Source: Acinetobacter pullicarnis (GTDB lineage: Bacteria; Pseudomonadota; Gammaproteobacteria; Pseudomonadales; Moraxellaceae). From it: 64,000 nt of DNA. The number at the start of each line of letters is the position of its first letter. The first letter of the stretch is position 1. Below the pieces are notes generated by a model. It saw only the letters and a list, made by a program, of their open reading frames with translations. It was not told the origin of the DNA and searched no databases. Below, piece after piece: positions 57,307 through 64,000 of this stretch. The stretch covers positions 3,596,001 to 3,660,000 of the forward strand of contig NZ_VCMZ01000001.1 in NCBI RefSeq assembly GCF_006352475.1, in the 5' to 3' direction. Position numbers and translations under genes: made by a program.

Positions 57307-57702
57307 TTATTCTGCGCTTTTCGGTGCAGTTGGTGAAGTTTCAGACGTTTTTGCTGCAGCAGGTGCAGTTTGTTCTGTTTGCGCTGCTGGCGCAGGCATG
57401 CTTTGCAATGGTGCAACTGGTTCTGCTGGCTCTGTGGTTACAGTTTCAATAATAAAACCGTCATCTACAGTGTGCTTTTTCGCGAGTACGGCCAGACTTA
57501 AACTGGTGATAAAGAACAAAGCCGTCAAAATCGCAGTCACGCGAGTCAAGAAGTTTGCGGAACCTGAAGCACCAAATACCGTTGCTGCGCCGCCACCACC
57601 AAATGATGCACCTGCATCAGCACCTTTACCGTGCTGAACCAGAATCAAGACAATCATTAAGACGGCTAAAATAATATGGATCACGAGAACAAAAGTTGGC
57701 AT
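57307..57702 (-). CDS. secG: Preprotein translocase subunit SecG
   Basis: A 131-residue protein with two membrane helices (about residues 3-22 and 52-72), the signature [18 protein letters not shown] between them, and an Ala/Pro/Thr-rich C-terminal tail of about 55 residues. SecG assists SecYE in export. It follows tpiA by 10 bases, and the tRNA-Leu gene comes next. Confidence 0.95.
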   Translation of the reverse strand: MPTFVLVIHIILAVLMIVLILVQHGKGADAGASFGGGGAATVFGASGSANFLTRVTAILTALFFITSLSLAVLAKKHTVDDGFIIETVTTEPAEPVAPLQSMPAPAAQTEQTAPAAAKTSETSPTAPKSAE

Positions 57703-57712
57703 ACGGAACTCC

Positions 57713-58507
57713 TTATTTTTTTACTTGAGCAAAAGCTTGAGCAATTTGATAAAAAGACTCAGCGTTTAAAGCAGCACCCCCCACAAGGGCACCATTAATA
57801 TCCGGACATGCCGCCAATGCTTCAGCATTTTCAGCTTTAACACTGCCGCCATAGAGAATTGCCATTGTCTCACCATGTGGTGTGAGTTGTTTTAGGCCTG
57901 AACGAATGTTTGCATGCATGGCTTGGGCATCTGCTGGGGAAGCTGTTTTTCCAGTACCAATCGCCCAGATTGGTTCGTAAGCAACAATCACTTTCGTCCA
58001 TTGTGCATTACTGACCACATTGGCCAAATCACAAATTTGTTGCAGTACCACCTGTTCAGCCTGACCGCTTTCACGCTGTTCAAGACTTTCACCGACACAA
58101 TAAATAATGCTCAAGTCTGCCTTGAGTGCATTTTTTACTTTTTCAGTAATAATTTGAACATTATCACCAAACAATTCACGGCGTTCAGAATGCCCAATCA
58201 AGACATGCTCAATACCACTGTCTTTGAGTAGCTCTGCGCTGACCTCACCCGTATAAGCACCCGTTCCCGCAACGCGAGATAAATCTTGTGCCACAGTCAA
58301 CACGTCCACCGCAGCGTCTTTCAATTGTTGCTGCACAGGCAATAATGCAATTGCCGTTGGTGCAACCGCAATACGACATTGCTGCGCTGAAATAGGTGCT
58401 GCTTGCAAATATTGTTTTAATGATTGAATGAGTTGTTGTGAATCAGATTGCATTGGGTTCATTTTCCAATTACCGACAACCCAAGGAGTAATAGCCGAAC
58501 CCGACAT
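57713..58507 (-). CDS. tpiA: Triosephosphate isomerase
   Basis: A 264-residue TIM barrel. N-terminal NWKMN (Lys14-type substrate contact), catalytic His in [12 protein letters not shown], catalytic Glu in [14 protein letters not shown], and the phosphate loop [12 protein letters not shown] near 220. It interconverts glyceraldehyde-3-phosphate and dihydroxyacetone phosphate. It is coupled with secG, as in related genomes. Confidence 0.97.
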   Translation of the reverse strand: MSGSAITPWVVGNWKMNPMQSDSQQLIQSLKQYLQAAPISAQQCRIAVAPTAIALLPVQQQLKDAAVDVLTVAQDLSRVAGTGAYTGEVSAELLKDSGIEHVLIGHSERRELFGDNVQIITEKVKNALKADLSIIYCVGESLEQRESGQAEQVVLQQICDLANVVSNAQWTKVIVAYEPIWAIGTGKTASPADAQAMHANIRSGLKQLTPHGETMAILYGGSVKAENAEALAACPDINGALVGGAALNAESFYQIAQAFAQVKK

Positions 58508-58785
58508 ACATCTAGCCTTTTATCGAAAATGCGCCCATTCTACACGTAAATTTAATTTTGTAGAATTCTTTCATCTCTAAAGCTGCTTTTTTATAAAAAC
58601 AACTCAGAATCAAAGCCCTTGCCAAAGTGGCAATAGTTCAAAGATCACGATACAAATACAACGAGCAACACGCTTCATCGCAGAGAAATGTAGGATAAAT
58701 ATTTTCCCATCTAGCAATCGCCATTGCTGAGCCTTTAAATTAGAGGTTTTCAAATCTTCATCACCACAGCACAGGCATAGCACAG

Positions 58786-60501
58786 ATGTCTTTATCTCAG
58801 AACTTACCTAAGTTTTCTGGATTCATTCGACGTTTGGTCGACGAAAACTTCTTGTCCGCCACGCAAATGCAACTCGCATTACAGCAGGCCCAACAATCGA
58901 AAATCAGTATCGTTGCCTATTTGGTGGAGCAACTGAATATTGCCCCACTGCATATTGCCGAAAATATCGCACTGGAATTTAGTGAGGTGCTCTTTGATTT
59001 AGATGCGTATAACCCTGAGTTTTTCCCGAAGAACCTGATTAGTGATCAGCTGCTACATCAACATTTGGTCCTCCCACTGATGCAACGTGGCAAAGTTCTC
59101 GCATTAGCTACCAGTGATCCCACCGACATTGCTGCACTCGATGCCATTCGTTTCAGCAGCAACCTCACCATTGAACCCATCATTGTCGAATACGACAAAC
59201 TTTGCCGCCTCATCCATCAGTACCACCCCATCAACAGTGGCCTTCGCTTTGGCCAAGAAGAATTAAAACAAATTGAAGCACTTCCTGAAGAGATCCAAGC
59301 CGTTGAAGAAAAAGTTGCGGTGAAGCCCGAAGAAGAAGCACCAATTGTAAGATATATCAATAAATTACTGATGGAGGCGATTCGTTTAGGTGCTTCAGAT
59401 CTACATTTTGAACCCTATGAGCGTAGCTATAGAGTGCGCTATCGAATTGATGGCATTTTAAGGGAAATTGCTCATCCGCCTATTCAATTGGCCACTCGCA
59501 TCGCAGCATGTTTAAAAGTGATGTCACAAATGGATATTTCCGAAAAACGCCTGCCCCAAGATGGCCGCATCCAACTGAAACTGTCAAAAAGTCAGTCAAT
59601 TGATTTTCGGGTCAATGCCCTCCCCACCTTATTTGGCGAAAAAATTGTGATGCGAATCTTAGATGCATCTAGTGCTTATTTGGGCATTGATGTACTGGGT
59701 TATGAGGAGGAACAAAAGCAACTGTTCTTACAAGCATTAAATAAACCACAAGGCATGCTGCTGATTACTGGTCCAACCGGATCCGGTAAAACCGTGTCGC
59801 TGTATACCGGCTTAAATATTTTAAATACTGAAAGTGCCAACATTTCAACCGCAGAAGATCCAGTCGAAATCAACTTAGAAGGCATTAACCAAGTCAACGT
59901 CAATGCCAAAGTCGGCCTTAACTTTTCCGTCGCCTTAAAGTCTTTTTTACGCCAAGACCCTGACATCATTATGGTGGGGGAAATACGAGATTTGGAAACG
60001 GCTGAAATTGCAATCAAAGCCGCACAAACCGGACATATGGTGATGTCGACCCTGCATACCAACAGTGCAGCTGAAACTTTAAGTCGTTTAAGGAATATGG
60101 GGGTCTCTTCTTTTAATATCGCCACCTCGGTTAATTTGGTGATTGCGCAACGTCTAGCACGGCGACTGTGCAAACGCTGCAAAACGCCATTTGATGTCCC
60201 TTCACAAAGCTTACTTGAGATGGGCTTCACACCACACGATTTGGCACAACCTGACTTTACAATATTCCAGCCAATCGGTTGTCCAGATTGCCATGAGGGC
60301 TATAAAGGGCGGGTTGGTATTTACGAGGTCTTAAAAATTACCCCCGAAATTTCAAAAATCATTATGCAAGATGGCAATGCCATCCAAATTGCAGAAGCCG
60401 CAGAACGATCTGGTTTTCATAACCTACGTCGTATGGGCCTCAACAAAGTCATCCAAGGCCTTACTTCATTACAAGAAATTAATCGCATTACCAGCGAATA
60501 A
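58786..60501 (+). CDS. pilB: Type IV pilus assembly ATPase PilB
   Basis: A 571-residue extension ATPase. N-terminal MshEN domain (about 20-150), then a GspE core with Walker A ITGPTGSGKTVSLYTG near 325, the Asp box, Walker B ROP-type DPDIIMVGEIRD near 385 and the His box. The zinc-type cysteines CKRCKTPF and CPDCHEGYKG lie near 465 and 505. It powers pilus extension at the inner membrane. First gene of pilB-pilC-pilD-coaE. Confidence 0.96.
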   Translation: MSLSQNLPKFSGFIRRLVDENFLSATQMQLALQQAQQSKISIVAYLVEQLNIAPLHIAENIALEFSEVLFDLDAYNPEFFPKNLISDQLLHQHLVLPLMQRGKVLALATSDPTDIAALDAIRFSSNLTIEPIIVEYDKLCRLIHQYHPINSGLRFGQEELKQIEALPEEIQAVEEKVAVKPEEEAPIVRYINKLLMEAIRLGASDLHFEPYERSYRVRYRIDGILREIAHPPIQLATRIAACLKVMSQMDISEKRLPQDGRIQLKLSKSQSIDFRVNALPTLFGEKIVMRILDASSAYLGIDVLGYEEEQKQLFLQALNKPQGMLLITGPTGSGKTVSLYTGLNILNTESANISTAEDPVEINLEGINQVNVNAKVGLNFSVALKSFLRQDPDIIMVGEIRDLETAEIAIKAAQTGHMVMSTLHTNSAAETLSRLRNMGVSSFNIATSVNLVIAQRLARRLCKRCKTPFDVPSQSLLEMGFTPHDLAQPDFTIFQPIGCPDCHEGYKGRVGIYEVLKITPEISKIIMQDGNAIQIAEAAERSGFHNLRRMGLNKVIQGLTSLQEINRITSE

Positions 60502-60532
60502 TTAGACTTACTGGCACAGGATAATCAACATC

Positions 60533-61759
60533 ATGACCACCAAAAAAAAACCACCTGTTCCGACCTTTAGTTATGAGGGAACTGATCAAAAGGGCAATAT
60601 TATAAAAGGCGACCTATCCGTTCGCAGCATGGCACTGGCTAAGATCACCTTAAGAAAACAAGGTGTTAATATAAAAAGTATTCGAGAGAAACGGCATAAT
60701 CCGCTCCAAGCCATGTTCAAACGCAGAATATCTCATCTCGATATCACCATTTTCACTCGGCAATTGGCCACCATGATCAAAGCTGGTGTACCTTTGGTAC
60801 AGGGCTTAGAAATTGTTGCCGAAGGCCTAGACAATAAAAATATGCGTGAAATCGTCAATGGCATCAAAAGCAAAATTGAAAGTGGTAGCACCTTTGCTGC
60901 AGCCTTGCGGCAATACCCAATGCAGTTCGATCATTTGTTTTGTTCATTGATTGAATCAGGTGAACAGTCTGGCGCATTAGAAATCATGCTCGATCGTGTC
61001 GCCATCTACAAAGAAAAAAGTGAAGTTCTCAAGTCCAAAATTAGAAAAGCCATGATCTACCCGATTGCTATCGTTGTCGTTGCACTGGGCGTAACCATTG
61101 TGTTGATGATTAAAGTGGTACCTATCTTTAGTGATTTATTTAAATCCTTTGGAGCCGAATTGCCTGCTTTCACCCAAGTGGTGATTAACATGTCAACCTG
61201 GACACAGCAATATTGGTGGATGTTGATTGGCGGCATTGTGGGTATTTTTATTGGTTTGAAACAACTGATACGCCGCAGCCTCGCCTTCCGTGACTTTTTA
61301 GATTTACTGGTCTTAAGACTGCCTATTTTCGGTAGCTTGGTATATAAATCAATTATTGCGCGTTATAGTCGAACACTGGCCACCACCTTTGCCGCAGGTG
61401 TGCCATTAATTGATGCACTTGAATTCACCGCTGCTGCAACAAATAATGCGGTTTATCATAAAGCTGTCTTAAAAATCCGCGATGATATTGCGACAGGCCA
61501 ACAACTACAATATGCGATGCGTAGTTCACAACGATTTCCATCCATGGTGATTCAAATGGTCGCCATTGGTGAAGAAGCGGGTGCCCTAGACGCGATGCTC
61601 GAAAAAGTTGCCACGCATTACGAAGTTGAAGTCGACAATGCGGTCGATACACTCACTGCCTTGATGGAACCACTCATTATGGTGGTACTCGGTGCTTTGA
61701 TCGCGGGCTTAGTGGTTGCCATGTATTTACCAATCTTTCAAATGGGTTCTGTCGTCTAA
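60533..61759 (+). CDS. pilC: Type IV pilus inner-membrane platform PilC
   Basis: A 408-residue protein with two GspF domains (about 75-198 and 278-400), for example FTRQLATMIKAGVPLVQGLE and YSRTLATTFAAGVPLIDALE, and three membrane helices. It links the PilB motor to the pilin machinery. Its stop codon overlaps the pilD start by one base. Confidence 0.96.
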   Translation: MTTKKKPPVPTFSYEGTDQKGNIIKGDLSVRSMALAKITLRKQGVNIKSIREKRHNPLQAMFKRRISHLDITIFTRQLATMIKAGVPLVQGLEIVAEGLDNKNMREIVNGIKSKIESGSTFAAALRQYPMQFDHLFCSLIESGEQSGALEIMLDRVAIYKEKSEVLKSKIRKAMIYPIAIVVVALGVTIVLMIKVVPIFSDLFKSFGAELPAFTQVVINMSTWTQQYWWMLIGGIVGIFIGLKQLIRRSLAFRDFLDLLVLRLPIFGSLVYKSIIARYSRTLATTFAAGVPLIDALEFTAAATNNAVYHKAVLKIRDDIATGQQLQYAMRSSQRFPSMVIQMVAIGEEAGALDAMLEKVATHYEVEVDNAVDTLTALMEPLIMVVLGALIAGLVVAMYLPIFQMGSVV

Positions 61760-62619
61760 TGCAAGCAATGATCCAATTTTTTATCCAAACACCAACTGCA
61801 CTGTATTGGTTTGTCGCAATCTTAAGCTTATGTATTGGTAGCTTTTTAAATGTGGTTATTTTAAGAACCGTTGCCATCATGCAGCAAGAATGGCAACAAG
61901 AGTGTCAACTGCTCTTACACCCAGACACCACAATCAATGCACAACAGCGACTCAGCCTCAGTCAGCCTGCCTCGCATTGTCCCAAATGCAATACGCCCAT
62001 TCGCTGGTATCACAACATTCCAATTTTAAGTTGGTTGCTGCTGCGTGGAAAATGCCATAGCTGTCAAGCTGCAATTTCGATTCGCTATCCTTTGATTGAG
62101 CTATTCACCATGCTCTGCTCACTTTGCGTGGTCGCGGTGTTTGGCCCAACCCTACAAATGCTTGCAGGGTTATTTTTCACTTGGATGCTGATCACCCTGA
62201 CGTTTATTGATTTTGATAGTCAACTGCTGCCAGATCGCTTCACCCTGATTTTGGCTGCCGTTGGTTTAGCCATCAACACCGAAAACCTATTCACCACACC
62301 AAGCCTTGCTATTTGGGGCTATGTCATCGGTTTTCTCTCACTTTGGGTGGTTTACTATGCCTTCAAATTAATTACGGGCAAGGAAGGTATGGGCTATGGC
62401 GATTTCAAATTATTGGCTGCGCTGGGTGCTTGGCTCGGCCCATTGATGCTGCCCTTGGTCATCTTGCTTTCTTCGGTGCTCGGTGTAATTATTGGGATTA
62501 TTTTGCTGAAGATTCGCAAAGAAAACCAAGCGTTTGCATTTGGCCCATATATTGCGATTGCGGGTTGGATTGCACTGCTTTGGGGAGCACCCATCATGAA
62601 ACTGTACTTGGGTGTTTAA
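61759..62619 (+). CDS. pilD: Prepilin peptidase/N-methyltransferase PilD
   Basis: A 286-residue polytopic protein. The N-terminal segment has the four zinc Cys (CPKCNTPIRW and GKCHSCQAAI). The two catalytic Asp are in FIDFDSQLLPDRFT and GMGYGDFKLLAALG. It cleaves the PilA leader after Gly and methylates Phe. Translationally coupled to pilC. Confidence 0.96.
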   Translation: MQAMIQFFIQTPTALYWFVAILSLCIGSFLNVVILRTVAIMQQEWQQECQLLLHPDTTINAQQRLSLSQPASHCPKCNTPIRWYHNIPILSWLLLRGKCHSCQAAISIRYPLIELFTMLCSLCVVAVFGPTLQMLAGLFFTWMLITLTFIDFDSQLLPDRFTLILAAVGLAINTENLFTTPSLAIWGYVIGFLSLWVVYYAFKLITGKEGMGYGDFKLLAALGAWLGPLMLPLVILLSSVLGVIIGIILLKIRKENQAFAFGPYIAIAGWIALLWGAPIMKLYLGV

Positions 62620-62661
62620 TCTTTGCAGATCCATTCAATTTTCATCCCCTAAGGAAACAGT

Positions 62662-63270
62662 ATGACCTTTATTCTCGGCTTAACAGGTGGCATTGGTAGC
62701 GGTAAATCGGCAGCAAGTCACTGGTTTGAAACACAGGGCATTAGCGTGGTTGATGCAGATGTGGTGGCACGAGAAGTGGTCAGCAAAGGGCAAGTTGCGC
62801 TGACCCAAATTCAGCAGCGCTTTGGTGATTGGGTGATGCTAGACAATGGTGAATTGGACCGCCGCGCACTGCGTGATTTGATTTTCAAAGATTCAACCGC
62901 ACGGCATGATTTGGAGCAGATTACCCATCCTGCGATTCGCAATGCCATTATCCAGCAACTGGCCGCAGCGCAAAGCCCTTATGTAATCTTGGTTTCACCG
63001 CTGTTATTTGAAACCGAACAGCACCAATTAACCCAACGAACATTACTGATTGATGCAACAGAAGCCTTGCAAGTACAACGTGCCAGCCAACGCGACCAAC
63101 AAAATATTGAACAAATACATCGCATCATTGCCTCACAAATGTCACGTGAGCAGAAACAACAACAGGCCGATGACATTGTGCTCAATGATGGTGAACTCAC
63201 CCATCTCTATGCACATCTTGCCCCGTTACATCAGCATTATTTGACACTCGCTCGTGCAAAGTGCCCTTAA
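62662..63270 (+). CDS. coaE: Dephospho-CoA kinase
   Basis: A 202-residue P-loop kinase: GLTGGIGSGKSAASHWFETQ at residues 7-26, VVDADVVAREV next, VLVSPLLFE near 113 and the lid R in RTLLIDATEALQVQR. It performs the last step of CoA synthesis. It follows pilD by 42 bases with AAGGAAAC as ribosome-binding site, the common pilBCD-coaE arrangement. Confidence 0.96.
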   Translation: MTFILGLTGGIGSGKSAASHWFETQGISVVDADVVAREVVSKGQVALTQIQQRFGDWVMLDNGELDRRALRDLIFKDSTARHDLEQITHPAIRNAIIQQLAAAQSPYVILVSPLLFETEQHQLTQRTLLIDATEALQVQRASQRDQQNIEQIHRIIASQMSREQKQQQADDIVLNDGELTHLYAHLAPLHQHYLTLARAKCP

Positions 63271-63316
63271 GCTACGCTCTGATCAGGCAGCTCCGCTGCC
63301 CTGTTCGATTTTTGGA

Positions 63317-63958
63317 TTATGAAACCCGTAGTTCGCAGATTTCTTCGACCAAGCGTGGATAGGTTTTGTGTAAGGCATTGCCTGCATAGATGTCACGCTG
63401 CATTTCGTAGTCCCCACCATCATAATCATTTTCTGGGTATTGCTCGCCGACAGCATCACGAACCTCGGCTTCATCTTCATTGTCATGCGCGATGCTATAG
63501 GCCTCATCTGTGACATAAAGTAAGCCTTCTGCCCAACAGTTACCAATATCAAAGCTATATTTACCACTGACAAAGTTTTGAATATCGCTTTGAATGTCGT
63601 CAAAAAATTCTTTGCCTTTCAGAATCAACCAACAACGGAAATAGATAAAACCATCGTCAGATACATAGACATCGAAGTTATAACCCGCTTCATCTTTGCT
63701 AAATTCACACTCCATAATAATTGAAAGTTCTGCAATCTCTGCGGTGTAAAGCTGAGCCAATTTTTGTTGTAAAACCCGTTCAAAAGAGATCAATTGGTTT
63801 TTTTCAAATTGAGCGAGATATTTCACTAAGTTTTCTAAATGCTCATCAATATCGTACGCATCCCAGCTCGCTTGTTTTTTGCTATTGCTCACATCAATGG
63901 CTTGCCAGAACATCTGTTCTTCTTGGCTCGATATTGGTTTTTTTTCGGCGATAGACAT
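63317..63958 (-). CDS. DUF4240 domain protein
   Basis: A 213-residue soluble acidic protein. The opening MFWQAIDVSNSKKQ and the segments YLAQFEKNQLISFERVLQQK and FIYFRCWLILKGKEFF match the DUF4240 family, whose function is unknown. It converges on coaE; between the two is a short GGCAGC/GCTGCC hairpin (63286-63300). Single gene. Confidence 0.85.
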   Translation of the reverse strand: MSIAEKKPISSQEEQMFWQAIDVSNSKKQASWDAYDIDEHLENLVKYLAQFEKNQLISFERVLQQKLAQLYTAEIAELSIIMECEFSKDEAGYNFDVYVSDDGFIYFRCWLILKGKEFFDDIQSDIQNFVSGKYSFDIGNCWAEGLLYVTDEAYSIAHDNEDEAEVRDAVGEQYPENDYDGGDYEMQRDIYAGNALHKTYPRLVEEICELRVS

Positions 63959-64000
63959 GCTGTGCTCCTGATAAATGAAGTATTTATAGATATTGCTATG

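Overview
The window looks like an Acinetobacter chromosome (A. baumannii-type). The evidence is two intact 1180-bp ISAba1 copies, AT-rich gammaproteobacterial codon use, a pilA gene next to a TfpO/PglL-type O-oligosaccharyltransferase, and a rimP-nusA-infB-rbfA block flanked by tRNA-fMet, tRNA-Leu, secG and tpiA. No taxonomic search was possible, so the species is left open.

Layout. (1) 1-4.8 kb is core: an AraC-family regulator, a small protein, an exported DNA/RNA endonuclease and the Kup potassium transporter. (2) 4.9-37.2 kb is a genomic island integrated in the 3' end of tRNA-Ser(GGA). It has a 17-bp att core at both ends, a P4-type tyrosine integrase at the left end, and GGGGGTA-rich arm-type repeats at both ends. 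(3) 37.2-51.4 kb is core/variable: DUF1622 protein, exported proteins, tRNA-Thr, a methyltransferase/oxidoreductase pair, pirin, bfd-bfr, the tfpO-pilA locus, and lemA with two TPM-domain genes. (4) 51.5-64 kb is conserved core: rbfA-infB-nusA-rimP, two tRNA-fMet, tRNA-Leu, secG, tpiA, pilB-pilC-pilD, coaE and a DUF4240 protein.

The island carries two anti-phage type operons. The first (6.8-10.8 kb) is a four-gene ABC-three-component (ABC-3C) system. Its single-pass membrane protein and its putative C-terminal-domain protein share a Q/N/G-rich, amyloid-signalling-like motif. The second (11.1-23.0 kb) is a four-gene composite operon: a DUF262-DUF1524 (GmrSD-type) nuclease, a UvrD-like helicase fused to a Cas4/AddB-like nuclease, a type III Mod and a type III Res. 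Three of these defence genes are broken by insertion sequences: an IS3-family element in the ABC-3C ATPase, ISAba1 in mod, and an IS51-type element in the DUF262 gene. A class II Fic enzyme with tandem palindromic repeats upstream lies near the right end. The middle of the island holds AlpA, a recombination-directionality-factor-like protein, a YqaJ exonuclease, a DUF932 protein, two lipoproteins and three inovirus Gp2/YagK-like genes.

The most novel-looking element is in 27.33-27.70 kb. A near-consensus sigma-70 promoter precedes a compact multi-stem RNA (27370-27565). Three of its short pairing elements recur just downstream, and one of the recurrences overlaps the ribosome-binding site of a 36-codon ORF. 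The arrangement resembles P4/P1-type immunity RNAs in logic, but I do not recognise the sequence. On the opposite strand, three island genes each have a terminator-like hairpin about 40 nt before the start codon.
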